Positions 42,594 to 51,282 of a stretch of 64,000 nt of DNA are shown here, piece by piece. The notes below the pieces were generated by a model, which saw only the letters and a program-made list of their open reading frames with translations, ran no database searches and was not told where the DNA came from. The number at the start of each line of letters is the position of its first letter. Within the stretch, counting starts at the first letter, position 1. The stretch is from Hallerella sp963660435 (GTDB taxonomy: Bacteria > Fibrobacterota > Fibrobacteria > Fibrobacterales > Fibrobacteraceae): contig CAVKYI010000001.1 of assembly GCA_963660435.1 (NCBI GenBank), positions 1-64,000 of the forward strand, in the 5' to 3' direction. The position numbers and the translations under genes are program-made.

Positions 42594-43253
42594 CTAGGCC
42601 CTGATCCTCGTATAGACTTTTGCCGCCGGGACGGTATATAGCCTGTCTTCTTCCACCGAATACGCGGAAAGACTTTTTCCATAGACGCATCCGGAGTCGA
42701 GGCCGCGAAATCCGGGGAGATCGACAAGACCCTTGGCAGCCCAGTGTCCGAAAATGACGAGCTTTGGCCATTTGACGCATTCGAACCATGCCGGGTCGGT
42801 TGGCGAATTGAGGTCTTTCCCCTTGCCGTCCCAGGTTCGCACGGAGAGAATGACGTTCGTATCCATCTCTTCGAGTTTTTGCTTGCCGGGTTCAAGCCCC
42901 GCGTGGACGAGTAGCGCGTTCGGCGTATCGATCCAGAGCGGCCATCTCTTGACGACGCTTTCGATCCAGAAAGGGTCTTCCAGAATTTCTGCCATGCGCT
43001 TTTCCTTTTCGGTCCAAAGATTCTCCGGGGTGTTTACCAGCCGGAGAAGGCGCGCTTCGTGGTTGCCGAGGACGCACTTGAAACCGTTCGCGAGAATTTC
43101 CCGAATGACCTTGATGGAATCAGGTCCCTTGTTTATCAGGTCTCCGGTGAAGTATATCGCGTCGTCTCCCGGTGCGTAGCGAATCCGTTCGAGCATCTTC
43201 ATCATCTCGTCGTGGCATCCGTGGACATCGCCGATAAAGATATTGCGTTTCAT
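42594..43253 (-). CDS. Calcineurin-like metallophosphoesterase (ApaH/PrpA-like)
   Basis: 219 aa starting MKRNIFIGDVHGCHDE. The metallophosphatase motifs are in order: GDVHGC (near 8), GDLINKGPDS (near 37), LGNHEARLL (near 68) and HAGLEPG (near 115). Similar to bacterial Ser/Thr phosphatases and symmetrical diadenosine tetraphosphatases; the substrate cannot be told. The ATG overlaps the stop of the pseudouridine synthase gene (ATGA). Last gene of a four-gene minus-strand operon. Confidence 0.88.
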   Translation of the reverse strand: MKRNIFIGDVHGCHDEMMKMLERIRYAPGDDAIYFTGDLINKGPDSIKVIREILANGFKCVLGNHEARLLRLVNTPENLWTEKEKRMAEILEDPFWIESVVKRWPLWIDTPNALLVHAGLEPGKQKLEEMDTNVILSVRTWDGKGKDLNSPTDPAWFECVKWPKLVIFGHWAAKGLVDLPGFRGLDSGCVYGKSLSAYSVEEDRLYTVPAAKVYTRIRA

Positions 43254-43984
43254 CTTTTTCCGGATGTTTCGCACGCTTGGCGGAGGGTCTTCTCCTCGGA
43301 CGGCGAGAGTTCCCGAAATTCGCCCGGTCGCATGTTTCCGAGAGCGATCCCCGCATAGGAAACGCGCTTTAGATCGCGAATGGTATAGCCGACCGCTTCG
43401 AGCATCCGACGGATTTCGCGGTTTTTTCCCTCGCACAGAACCATCTCGAAAAATCCCTGGTCAAGGAAAATTTCTTCGGCATGGCCTTTTTCGATTTCGC
43501 CGCGATCGTTTTCTCCGATTTCCACGCCGGCAACGAGGCGATCCGCCGCCGAACGGCTGAGCGGTCGGGTGGTCCATACGTAATAGCTGCGGGGAACTTC
43601 GAACTTTGGATGGGTCAGCCTGTAAACCAGGTCGCCGTCGTCGGTAAAAAGCAAAAGACCGCGGCTCTGGAGGTCTAGCCGCCCGATGTATTTCATCGAG
43701 CGGTATTCCGAGGGCAGGTAGTCGTAAACGGTCGCGCGGTCTTGCGGGTCGCTTGCGGAACAGACGCATCCGGCGGGCTTGTGGAAGAGAATGATCCGAT
43801 GATTTCTTGGGGGGAATACCCGCTTGCCATCGACGCGGACATCGTCATTTTCGGAGACTTCCCTTCCGGGTTCGGAGAGAACCTCTCCGTTTACCTGGAC
43901 GCGCCCTTCCCGAACGATTTCGTCTGCGGCGCGACGGCTTGCCACTCCGCACAGCGATAGAAACTTGTTAATCCGCATTTTCAT
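43250..43984 (-). CDS. Ribosomal pseudouridine synthase, RluB/RluE/RsuA family
   Basis: 244 aa from the ATG at 43984 (AAGGA eight nt upstream). An S4 RNA-binding domain opens the protein (MRINKFLSLCGVASRRAADE). The catalytic aspartate is in IGRLDLQSRGLLLFTDDGDL. The later KNREIRRMLEAVGY block fits RluB/RluF types that modify 23S rRNA. It overlaps the end of the Ppx/GppA gene by 17 nt. Confidence 0.9.
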   Translation of the reverse strand: MKMRINKFLSLCGVASRRAADEIVREGRVQVNGEVLSEPGREVSENDDVRVDGKRVFPPRNHRIILFHKPAGCVCSASDPQDRATVYDYLPSEYRSMKYIGRLDLQSRGLLLFTDDGDLVYRLTHPKFEVPRSYYVWTTRPLSRSAADRLVAGVEIGENDRGEIEKGHAEEIFLDQGFFEMVLCEGKNREIRRMLEAVGYTIRDLKRVSYAGIALGNMRPGEFRELSPSEEKTLRQACETSGKR

Positions 43985-44951
43985 TTTCGGTTTCCTTTTT
44001 CTTCTGGAGCCATGGCGGAAGCTTTTTCTCCTTGCGTTCTTCCCTTGGCCTCTCGGGCTTTGGTGGATAGAGGATTCCGAATCGGAGACCAGCGGTGCAA
44101 ATGCGGAACGATTCCGCATGCAGACGGGAAAGCAGGCTGCGCAGCCAATAGAGCCCGCAGATGATGACGTCGCTCCGGCCTTTTTCGAGTCCCGGGATGC
44201 TTGCGCGAAGTTCCCTTGAAACGTTCGAAATTCTGGTGATGGTCTTTTCGAGCTGGTCGAGGTTCATCTCGAGACCTTCGATCGCGCGGAAATCGAATTC
44301 CTGGGCGTTGAGAAATACCATGGCGAGAGCCGTTCCCGTTCCGCCGACAAGATAGACCGGCTTCTTGGCGTATGGTCGCAAGGGGTTGCCCTTGAGCTCT
44401 TCCTTTTCCCATTTCTTGTATTCCGGGCCTGGAATCGCTCCCATTTTCTTGTAGAGATATAGCGCTCCGACGGGGATCGAGATGCCTTTTTCTCCATCCG
44501 AAATTTCGGTAGAGCCTCCACCGATATCGACCGTCACGATGCCTTCGCCGTGCCATTCCTCGACAGCGCGGAACGTGTAGGCGGCTTCCTCTTCGCCCGA
44601 AATGATTTGCGGCTTTATCCAGAGAGCCTTTTCGACCGCGGCGAGAATCTGCTCGGAATTCCTTGCCTTGCGGGCGGCTTCGGTCATCGCGCAAGCCTTG
44701 ATTTCTGCGCCGAGAGCGTTTGCCGTCGAGCGGAATCGGGAGAGAATCCCGGAAAGTTCGTCGAGCCGTTCTTTGGATATTTCGCCCGAATTGTAAACGT
44801 CTTCGCCTAGGCGGCAGACTTCGACTTTCTGAATCTTGGGCTGGAGAGTCGTTTTTCCGCCATCGTCCGTTTCAAAGTCGGCAACGAGAAGAATTGTCGA
44901 ATGGCTGCCGATATCGACCGATGCGGGAAATGTCTTGAGCTGTTCAGGCAT
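43968..44951 (-). CDS. Ppx/GppA-family phosphatase
   Basis: 327 aa, containing only the two-lobed Ppx/GppA domain (full exopolyphosphatases have about 500 aa). Motifs: SVDIGSHSTILLVAD near the N-terminus, IISGEEEAAYTF with the catalytic glutamate, TVDIGGGSTEI and VGGTGTALA. The family hydrolyses polyphosphate or pppGpp. A basic Lys-rich tail (RPREERKEKKLPPWLQKKK) is unusual. It overlaps the unknown gene upstream by 8 nt. Confidence 0.87.
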   Translation of the reverse strand: MPEQLKTFPASVDIGSHSTILLVADFETDDGGKTTLQPKIQKVEVCRLGEDVYNSGEISKERLDELSGILSRFRSTANALGAEIKACAMTEAARKARNSEQILAAVEKALWIKPQIISGEEEAAYTFRAVEEWHGEGIVTVDIGGGSTEISDGEKGISIPVGALYLYKKMGAIPGPEYKKWEKEELKGNPLRPYAKKPVYLVGGTGTALAMVFLNAQEFDFRAIEGLEMNLDQLEKTITRISNVSRELRASIPGLEKGRSDVIICGLYWLRSLLSRLHAESFRICTAGLRFGILYPPKPERPREERKEKKLPPWLQKKKETENENAD

Positions 44952-45261
44952 TTTCGTCTAGAAGTCCTTCGCGGATACGGTTCGCGATTTTTTTCGGGTC
45001 GGTAAAAAACTGCTTTGCGAGCGGAATCGCCTGTTCGACAAGTTCCGCCGGGTATTTTCTTGTCCAGCCCAGGACGATTTTTCCCGAATTGCTTCCGAGA
45101 GATTCGCCGTTGCGAATTTCGAGTGCCATCTGCAGAGCGAGATAAAGCCCAAGTTCGATGGCGCGAGGCTGCTCTTTTCCTTCTAGAAGTTTTTCGACCC
45201 GGGCGATTTTTTCGTCAAGCCCAAGATCTTCGATCGCTTTCAAGTCTTTTTCGGAAATCAT
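44944..45261 (-). CDS. Conserved-looking hypothetical protein, 105 aa
   Basis: Not recognised. The predicted protein is soluble and mostly alpha-helical, with an N-terminal LKAIEDLGLDEKIARVEKLL and a C-terminal TDPKKIANRIREGLLDENA. No signal peptide or Cys motif. Its ATG overlaps with nothing upstream and is preceded exactly six nt away by TAATTT, with no SD, which suggests a leaderless mRNA. It heads the operon with ppx/gppA, the pseudouridine synthase and the phosphoesterase. Confidence 0.75.
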   Translation of the reverse strand: MISEKDLKAIEDLGLDEKIARVEKLLEGKEQPRAIELGLYLALQMALEIRNGESLGSNSGKIVLGWTRKYPAELVEQAIPLAKQFFTDPKKIANRIREGLLDENA

Positions 45262-45273
45262 GCCGTAAAATTA
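45262..45273 (-). promoter_or_regulatory. Putative leaderless promoter of the 105-aa gene operon
   Basis: On the minus strand TAATTT (45273-45268) is followed by TACGGC and then the ATG at 45261, the same 6-nt geometry as at the M6-like gene and uup. Confidence 0.5.
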
Positions 45274-45281
45274 GAAAACGC

Positions 45282-45311
45282 AAAAAGGCTCGAATCTTTC
45301 CGAGCCTTTTT
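45282..45311. terminator. Bidirectional intrinsic terminator
   Basis: AAAAAGGCTCG and CGAGCCTTTTT (45301-45311) form a perfect 11-bp stem around an 8-nt loop. It lies downstream of the histone-like gene, whose transcript comes from the right, and upstream of the minus-strand operon. Confidence 0.85.
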
Positions 45312-45329
45312 GCAGTTCTTTTTAGCAAA

Positions 45330-45394
45330 GTCACCTCTAGATATCGTTTGGTCTCGCTCAAGTTTTCTTAACCAAAGCAATTTTTAGAGGTGAC
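45330..45394 (-). other. Structured element at the 3' side of the histone-like gene
   Basis: GTCACCTCTA (45330-45339) pairs perfectly with TAGAGGTGAC (45385-45394). Inside, TTTGGT and ACCAAA (on the minus-strand RNA) form a second stem. The element starts 6 nt after the histone-like stop codon and precedes the terminator. No T-run follows it, so it is not itself a terminator. Confidence 0.5.
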
Positions 45395-45400
45395 CAAAAA

Positions 45401-45721
45401 TTACTTTGCCTTCTTTGCCGCGACCTTTTTCGGAGCGGCTTTCTTTGCGACGCTGGCCTTCTTTACGACCGGCTTTGCCGCTTTCTTCGCGACGGGCTTT
45501 GCAGCCTTTTTCGCCGCGACTGCCTTTTTGGCGGGCGCTTTGACGGCGGCCTTCTTGGCCGCTTTCGGGGCTGCCGGCTTTTTCGCCGCCGGCTTTGCCG
45601 CCTTCTTCGCCTTCGGGGCTGCCTTTGCTACCGTTTTTGCCGCGGGCTTTTTCGCGACGGCCTTTTTCTTGGTCGTTGCGGTTTTGGCTGCCGGCTTGGT
45701 GATTTTCTTCGTGAGTGCCAT
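45401..45721 (-). CDS. Histone H1-like Lys/Ala/Pro-rich DNA-binding protein
   Basis: 106 aa made almost only of Lys, Ala, Pro, Val and Thr, with repeated AAKKPAAK-type units along its length. Such proteins (AlgP/Hc1-like) bind DNA or nucleoid non-specifically. The opposite strand is open too but gives a meaningless Ala/Phe-rich product. It has its own upstream AT-rich promoter region and an AAGGA SD. A structured element and a terminator follow. Confidence 0.85.
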   Translation of the reverse strand: MALTKKITKPAAKTATTKKKAVAKKPAAKTVAKAAPKAKKAAKPAAKKPAAPKAAKKAAVKAPAKKAVAAKKAAKPVAKKAAKPVVKKASVAKKAAPKKVAAKKAK

Positions 45722-45843
45722 ATTTTTGTTCCTTTTTTTAGTTGTTAATAACTATGAATATAAAATAACTTGATTTTCACAAAATATCAACACTTATTTT
45801 TAAAAATATTTTCTAACCGACTAGTCAAGAAGCAAAAATTGTG

Positions 45844-46587
45844 CTATGGCTTTCGATTGACGGACGCGATGTAGGCCTTGATTCCGCTTTCCGCAAGACA
45901 GAAAATGTCGCAGAATTTTGTCGCGAACGGTGGAATCTTTCCGTTGCCGATTCCGAGTGCGTCGTGCAGAACGGCTACTTGTCCGTCGGTTTCGTTTCCC
46001 GCTCCGATGCCGATGGTAATTAGCTTCACGGCCTTCGTCACCTTCTTGCCGAGTTCTTCGGGAATGTGCTCGAGAACACATTCAAACGCTCCGATTTCGT
46101 CGATTGCCTTCGCTTCTCTCAAAATTCTCTCGGCGTCCTCTTCGCTGTTTCCGACCTGCTTAAAGCTTGTCGCCGTCTGCGGAAGAAGTCCCAGATGGCA
46201 GCAGACCTCGATGCCGTTCCTGCAGAGTGTCTCGATGATGTCGGGATGAAATCCTTCGAGTTTCACGGAGCTTGCGCCGAGATCGATAAGGCTCCTGGCG
46301 TTTTCGAGTGCCGTTTTCGAATCCTTGTAGCTCATGTAGGGCATGTCCGCAATGACGTGCGTGTTCGGTGCGCCACGACAGACCGCTGCGACAAAAATTC
46401 GCATCTCGTCCATGCCGACGCATTTCGTGCTTTTGTAGCCGAGCATCGTGTTGGCGAGGCTGTCGCCGACGAGAATCTGGTCGATTCCTGCGGATTCCGC
46501 TATCTTGGCAAAGCCGTAGTCGTATGCGGTGATTTGCGAAATCCTTCTTTTCCCTTTTGTATCACGGATTTGTGCCGCGGAAAGCAT
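45844..46587 (-). CDS. panB: 3-methyl-2-oxobutanoate hydroxymethyltransferase
   Basis: 247 aa, slightly short of the 260-275 usual for PanB. It transfers a hydroxymethyl group from methylene-tetrahydrofolate to ketoisovalerate, the first step to pantothenate. Motifs: ITAYDYGFAKIAESAGID, ILVGDSLANTMLGY (Mg-binding Asp), IADMPYMSY, GLLPQTATSF and the GIGAGNETDGQVAVLHDALG region. It overlaps the end of recO by 26 nt. No other pan gene is in the window. Confidence 0.96.
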   Translation of the reverse strand: MLSAAQIRDTKGKRRISQITAYDYGFAKIAESAGIDQILVGDSLANTMLGYKSTKCVGMDEMRIFVAAVCRGAPNTHVIADMPYMSYKDSKTALENARSLIDLGASSVKLEGFHPDIIETLCRNGIEVCCHLGLLPQTATSFKQVGNSEEDAERILREAKAIDEIGAFECVLEHIPEELGKKVTKAVKLITIGIGAGNETDGQVAVLHDALGIGNGKIPPFATKFCDIFCLAESGIKAYIASVNRKP

Positions 46588-47308
46588 AGCTTCTGACCTC
46601 CTGTAGCCAGTGGTATGATTTGATTTCCCGGTTTTCGCCGAGATGTGTCTTGAAGTATCCGAAAAATTCCCGTTCGAGCGTTTGCGGGTCGTCGAACGCT
46701 TCTTTTGTGCGCAGACGGGCGATGTCGCCTAGAAAGACGGGACCGTGTTCCGGTTCGAAAGTTCCGAGGCAATCCCTGCAGATCGATCCGCCGGATTCGA
46801 AGTGGAAGTCGGCCGGCGTCTCGGAAAGACTTTTTCCGCAGCGGACACATTCGGCAATCGAAAGCGCGTAGCCGGAGAGATCCATGATGTGCCAGATCCA
46901 TCGGACAAGAGCGTCCTTGAAATTCGGACCGCGGTCGAGAACTTTCAGAGCCTTTTCCGTATAGCGAAACTCGAATTCCTGGGAGGGACCTGCGGGTAGG
47001 CAGCGGAGAAGGATTTCCGCCATGACGCTCGCCATCGCGGAGCGTTCGAGGTCCTTTCGCAAATGCGGAAACCATTCGACGAGGGACGCTTCGCGGATAA
47101 AGTGCAGGTCGCTTTTGCCGGAATCGTTGAAGACGATGTCGCTTTCGGCAAGAGGGTCGAGCGACCCCTGGAACGGGCTGTTCCTCTTTCTTGCGCTCTT
47201 GACCAAAAACGATTGGACGCCAAAGTCGTATGAAAAGCCTTTTACGATGAGCGAGGAGTCGCTGTAAGGCATTCGGTGAAGAACGATGACCTTGGTGCGC
47301 TTGAGCAC
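46562..47308 (-). CDS. recO: DNA repair protein RecO
   Basis: 248 aa with the N-terminal OB fold (KVIVLHRMPYSDSSLIVKGFS, partly) and a C-terminal zinc ribbon with two CxxC pairs (ECVRCGKS and SICRDCLG). RecO anneals ssDNA and loads RecA with RecR in gap repair. Translation starts at a GTG immediately after the HIT stop codon. Confidence 0.92.
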   Translation of the reverse strand: MLKRTKVIVLHRMPYSDSSLIVKGFSYDFGVQSFLVKSARKRNSPFQGSLDPLAESDIVFNDSGKSDLHFIREASLVEWFPHLRKDLERSAMASVMAEILLRCLPAGPSQEFEFRYTEKALKVLDRGPNFKDALVRWIWHIMDLSGYALSIAECVRCGKSLSETPADFHFESGGSICRDCLGTFEPEHGPVFLGDIARLRTKEAFDDPQTLEREFFGYFKTHLGENREIKSYHWLQEVRSYAFRGTNP

Positions 47309-47662
47309 TTAGGCTTTTGCTCCGAAGCTGTCGTCGAGTCTTTTCCCGCCGAGAACGTGGCAGTGGATATGCGGAACGGTTTGCCCGGCGTCTCCTTTCG
47401 CGTTGAAGACGAAGCGCGCACCGCTTTCTCCGAGACCTTCCTTCCTTGCGATACCCTGGGCGCAAAAGAGAAGTCTCCCCATCAGCGGGGCGTCTTCCGC
47501 CTGCATGTCGAGAAGGCTTTCGATGTGCTTCTTGGGAACGACGAGAATGTGCGTGGGGGCCTGCGGATTCAGGTCGCGAAACGCGTAAAATTCTTCGTTT
47601 TCGTAAACTTTGTTCGATGGAATTTCGCCATGGATGATCTTGCAGAAAATGCAGTCGGACAT
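47309..47662 (-). CDS. HIT-family nucleotide hydrolase (HinT-like)
   Basis: 117 aa from MSDCIFCKIIHGEIPS, a typical HinT length. The catalytic histidine triad is in VPHIHCHVLGG. HinT enzymes hydrolyse adenosine phosphoramidates and act in purine nucleotide balance. It is followed without a gap by recO and then panB, so the three are one minus-strand operon. Confidence 0.95.
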   Translation of the reverse strand: MSDCIFCKIIHGEIPSNKVYENEEFYAFRDLNPQAPTHILVVPKKHIESLLDMQAEDAPLMGRLLFCAQGIARKEGLGESGARFVFNAKGDAGQTVPHIHCHVLGGKRLDDSFGAKA

Positions 47663-47755
47663 GATTAACCTGTTGAAAAGAGATGGATGAATCGCTTTTT
47701 CGTAAAAACTAACATTTTGTCCTGCTTTAGGCAAATTTCGCAGGGGCTCTTTTGC

Positions 47756-47899
47756 TAGATTTGACGCGAAATGATTTTGCCCTTTATCACATATACGCAG
47801 GTATTTTCTGAGCGTCCGGAGAGGTCTTGGCTATCGATGCCCGAAGGCTTTTTCGCGTGCGCAGGCAAAATCATCGGTTCAAACGATTTTCACATTTGA
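47756..47899 (+). ncRNA. Candidate structured leader upstream of tex, with a 42-codon ORF
   Basis: A TAGATT element at 47756-47761 implies a start site near 47768. ATGATTTTGCC (47771-47781) and GGCAAAATCAT (47864-47874) form a perfect 11-bp outer stem. Inside are a bulged hairpin (ACGCAG/CTG-AG-CGT, about 47796-47814) and a GCC-CGAA-GGC tetraloop (near 47840). The same segment holds an open frame from the ATG at 47771 to a TGA at 47897-47899 that overlaps the tex SD. Whether it works as RNA, as a leader peptide or both is open. Confidence 0.4.
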
Positions 47900-47909
47900 G
47901 GAATCGCAC

Positions 47910-50252
47910 ATGAATTTTTCGCAAGTTATTTCCGAAGAACTGAAACTGGAAGAGTGGCGTGTGGCCAAGGCTCTCGAACTGATGGACCAGGGCGGGACCA
48001 TCCCGTTTATCGCGCGCTACCGCAAGGACCAGACCGGAACGCTGAACGAAATTGAACTTCGCGACATCCAGCACCGCCGCGAATATCTGCAGGAACTCGA
48101 AGAACGCAAGACGACCATTCTAAAGTCCATCGAGGAACAGGGAAAGCTTTCTCCCGAGCTCAAGGCGCAAATCGAATCCTGCAAGGACAAGACGAATCTC
48201 GAAGACCTTTACGCTCCCTACAAGCCGAAAAAGCGCACCCGCGCGACAATCGCGAAGGAATGCGGTCTCGAACCGCTTGCCCGTACGATCATGGCCCAGG
48301 AAGAGACGACAAACACGCCGGAAGAAATCGGGCGCATCTATCTTTCGGAAGAAAAGGGCCTGGCCGATCCGAAGGCGGCGATCGCTGGCGCTTGCGACAT
48401 CCTCGCGGAAGAGGTGGCCGACAACGCCGAGTTCCGCCAATACTTGCGTCTGCAAATCGAAAGGCAGGGCGTCATGACGTCGAAAGTACGCAAGGAATTC
48501 GAAAAGCAGGATACCAAGTTCAAGAACTACTACGCCTTCTCGGAACCGGTTTCGAAGATTCCGAGCCATCGGATGCTCGCGCTCCGTCGCGGCGAAAAGG
48601 AAAAGGTCCTGCGCCTTGCGATCGAAATGCCCGACGCGGAACTCGTCTCCTATCTGCAACGCCAGGTTGTCAAGGGTGAAAGCATCTGGAAGCCCTATCT
48701 CGAAGAAATGTGCAAGGATGCGTGGGAGAGACTTCTCAAGACAAGCCTCGAAAGCGAGGTCCGCCTGCTCTTGAAGGACAAGGCGGAAGAAGAGGCGTTC
48801 AAGGTCTTCAGCAAGAACCTGCAGGACGTGCTGCTTGCGCCGCCTGCCGGTCACAAGGCCGTTCTCGCCCTCGATCCGGGATTCCGTACGGGTTGCAAGG
48901 TCGCCGTTCTCGACAAGAATGGAAAGTTTATCGATCACGGGGTCATCTTCCCGCACGAGCCGCAGAAGAAGGTTGCGGAAGCCGGTGACTACATCGCTTC
49001 GCTTGTTGAGAAATACGACATCGACCTGATAGCCATCGGAAACGGTACGGCGAGCCGCGAAACGGATGCGTTTGTCGCGGGAATCGCGCACAAGTTCAAG
49101 GGCAAGAAGCCCGCGCGCGTCGTGGTTTCGGAAGCGGGCGCGTCCGTTTATTCCGCAAGCCCGATAGCCATCCAGGAATTTCCGAACGAGGATGTGACGA
49201 CCCGAGGAGCGATTTCCATCGGACGTCGCTTGCAGGATCCGCTCGCGGAACTGGTGAAGGTCGATCCGCAGTCGATTGGCGTGGGGCAGTACCAGCACGA
49301 CGTAAACCAGCGCGAACTGAAAAAACGCCTGGACGAAGTCGTGGAAAGCTGCGTAAACATGGTCGGCGTCGATCTGAACAGCGCAAGCGCTCCGCTCCTT
49401 ACGCACGTGGCGGGAGTTTCCTCGACGCTAGCCGAAAGCGTCGTGAAGTATCGCGAAGAAAACGGAGCGTTCAAGAGCCGCCAGGATGTCTTGAAGGTCA
49501 AGGGATTCGGCCCGAAGGCTTTTGAACAGTCGGCGGGATTCCTCCGGATTCCGGGGGCGGAAAATCCGCTCGATTGCAGCGCGGTTCATCCCGAAAACTA
49601 CGAGCTTGTCGAACGGATGGCGGAAAAGGCCGGGGTCGCCGTCAAGGATCTTGTCGGAAACGCAAGCGCGATCAAGTCGCTCTCTCCCGAAGAATTCCTT
49701 TCCGATACGGTCGGAAAGCACACGCTCGAAGACATCTTCTCCGAACTCGAAAAGCCGAGCCGCGATCCGCGCAAGGAATTCCGCTATGCGAAATTCGACG
49801 ACAAGATCAAGAGCATCAACGATCTGGTCACCGGCAGCTGGATGGAAGGCGTGGTGACGAACGTGGCGAACTTTGGCGCGTTTGTCGATATCGGCGTGCA
49901 CCAGGATGGACTTGTCCACGTTTCGGAAATCAGCGACAAGTTCGTGGAAGACGCGAAGACGGTCTTGACGGTCGGCGATGTCGTGAAAGTTCGCGTTCTC
50001 GGCGTGGATGCGGGGCAAAAGCGCATCAGCCTTTCGATGAAGCAGGAACAGGTCGATGGCGTTGCCGGTGCCGGTCGCGGTCCTAGAAATCAGCATGGGC
50101 GCGCTCGTCACGAAGGCGGTATCAAGCCTCACGCGACGATTGCGGACCTAAAGGCGCGTCTCGGCGGACCGAACCCGAATTTCGCTCGCAAGGGAAACGC
50201 ACAGCCGAACAAGCTCTCCTCGATGATCAAGAAGTTCAAGAAAGGCCTGTAA
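47910..50252 (+). CDS. tex: RNA-binding transcription accessory protein Tex
   Basis: 780 aa, normal for Tex. Helical N-terminal part, an RNase H-like YqgF domain (ALDPGFRTGCKVAVLD near 320), helix-hairpin-helix region (about 500-560) and a C-terminal S1 domain (about 645-720: GVVTNVANFGAFVDIGVHQDG). A basic tail follows. Tex binds nucleic acids and affects transcription and virulence genes in several bacteria. GAGG overlapping the small upstream ORF is its SD. Confidence 0.96.
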   Translation: MNFSQVISEELKLEEWRVAKALELMDQGGTIPFIARYRKDQTGTLNEIELRDIQHRREYLQELEERKTTILKSIEEQGKLSPELKAQIESCKDKTNLEDLYAPYKPKKRTRATIAKECGLEPLARTIMAQEETTNTPEEIGRIYLSEEKGLADPKAAIAGACDILAEEVADNAEFRQYLRLQIERQGVMTSKVRKEFEKQDTKFKNYYAFSEPVSKIPSHRMLALRRGEKEKVLRLAIEMPDAELVSYLQRQVVKGESIWKPYLEEMCKDAWERLLKTSLESEVRLLLKDKAEEEAFKVFSKNLQDVLLAPPAGHKAVLALDPGFRTGCKVAVLDKNGKFIDHGVIFPHEPQKKVAEAGDYIASLVEKYDIDLIAIGNGTASRETDAFVAGIAHKFKGKKPARVVVSEAGASVYSASPIAIQEFPNEDVTTRGAISIGRRLQDPLAELVKVDPQSIGVGQYQHDVNQRELKKRLDEVVESCVNMVGVDLNSASAPLLTHVAGVSSTLAESVVKYREENGAFKSRQDVLKVKGFGPKAFEQSAGFLRIPGAENPLDCSAVHPENYELVERMAEKAGVAVKDLVGNASAIKSLSPEEFLSDTVGKHTLEDIFSELEKPSRDPRKEFRYAKFDDKIKSINDLVTGSWMEGVVTNVANFGAFVDIGVHQDGLVHVSEISDKFVEDAKTVLTVGDVVKVRVLGVDAGQKRISLSMKQEQVDGVAGAGRGPRNQHGRARHEGGIKPHATIADLKARLGGPNPNFARKGNAQPNKLSSMIKKFKKGL

Positions 50253-50273
50253 TCGAAAAATCGATTAAATGCG

Positions 50274-50303
50274 GAAAGCTCGGTGAAAACCGGGCTTTTT
50301 TTT
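50274..50303 (+). terminator. Intrinsic terminator of tex
   Basis: AAAGCTCGG-TGAAAA-CCGGGCTT hairpin (one G-U pair) followed by TTTTTTTT. It lies 20 nt after tex and runs up to the end of the convergent galE gene. Confidence 0.85.
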
Positions 50304-51282
50304 ATGCGATAGGCTTTGCCTGGTAGGCTTTCCACGTCGTGGAGAGAATCGTTTCCAAGTCGGAATACTTGGCTTCCCAGCCGAGAAGCTCTTTCGCCTT
50401 GGACGGATTGGCGATGAGCGCTGCCGGGTCGCCGGGACGACGTTCCACGATGCGGTAGGGAACTTTCTTCCCGGAAACCTTTTCTGCTCCGCGGATAATG
50501 TCGAGAACGCTTGCTCCGGATTGCGTTCCCAGATTGACTGTCAGGCTCTTGTCGTGGCTTTGCAGATAATCGAAAGCCATTCGATGCCCGCGGGCGAGAT
50601 CGTTTACATGGATGTAGTCGCGGACGCCTGTTCCGTCGGAGGTGTCGTAGTCGTCTCCGAATACGAGAACTTCCTTGCGCTTGCCGACAAGGGCTTCCAT
50701 GACGACGGGAATCAGGTTCGCCGGATTCTTTTCAAGACCGGTGATTCGTCCCTTGACGTCGTAACCGGCGGCGTTGAAGTAGCGGAGCGCGGCAAATCGG
50801 ATGCCGCGAAGCTTGTCGTACCAGTTCAGGAACCTTTCGATAGCGAGCTTGGTAAAGCCGTAGTAGTTTTCCGGATCCGTCGGATGCTTTTCGTCAACCG
50901 GCATGTATCTTGGGGCGCCATAGACGGCTGCGGAACTCGAAAAGACGATATACCTTACTTTGTTCGCGGAGGCGGCGTTCAAGATGTTGATGGATCCGTT
51001 GATGTTGTTTACGCTATACTTCTCGGGATTTGTCATGGATTCTCCCGCCGCCTTGAACGCGGCGAGATGCACGAGTCCTTCGGGCCTGAAATCGCCAAGG
51101 AATGCTTCTAGTTCCTTGGAATTTAAAATATCGCCTTGTGTAAATCCCGCTTCGGGAAACAGATTCTGGCGAAGCCCGGTCGAAAGGTTGTCGAAAACGT
51201 GGACATCATGCCCTGCGTCGAGAAGTTCCCGAACCGTGTGGGAACCGATATAGCCTGCACCGCCGATCACTGCAATTTTCAT
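50302..51282 (-). CDS. galE: UDP-glucose 4-epimerase
   Basis: 326 aa short-chain dehydrogenase. NAD-binding GGAGYIGSHTVRELLDAG at the N-terminus, catalytic SSSAAVYG (Ser) and YYGFTKLAIE (Tyr-x3-Lys), and DVLDIIRGAE plus NPSKAKELLGW near the C-terminus. It interconverts UDP-glucose and UDP-galactose for polysaccharide and LPS synthesis. It is a single gene on the minus strand. Confidence 0.94.
   Translation of the reverse strand: MKIAVIGGAGYIGSHTVRELLDAGHDVHVFDNLSTGLRQNLFPEAGFTQGDILNSKELEAFLGDFRPEGLVHLAAFKAAGESMTNPEKYSVNNINGSINILNAASANKVRYIVFSSSAAVYGAPRYMPVDEKHPTDPENYYGFTKLAIERFLNWYDKLRGIRFAALRYFNAAGYDVKGRITGLEKNPANLIPVVMEALVGKRKEVLVFGDDYDTSDGTGVRDYIHVNDLARGHRMAFDYLQSHDKSLTVNLGTQSGASVLDIIRGAEKVSGKKVPYRIVERRPGDPAALIANPSKAKELLGWEAKYSDLETILSTTWKAYQAKPIA

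Noticed and set aside
45390..45773. 127-aa plus-strand frame opposite the histone-like gene, rich in Ala and Phe
   Set aside because: It is the mirror of AAG/GCC-rich codons of the Lys/Ala protein. The minus-strand product has the right start, SD and composition.
47756..47899. Known riboswitch (TPP, cobalamin, c-di-GMP, fluoride) or 6S/SRP RNA
   Set aside because: None of the conserved core sequences of these classes could be found; kept only as an unnamed structured leader.
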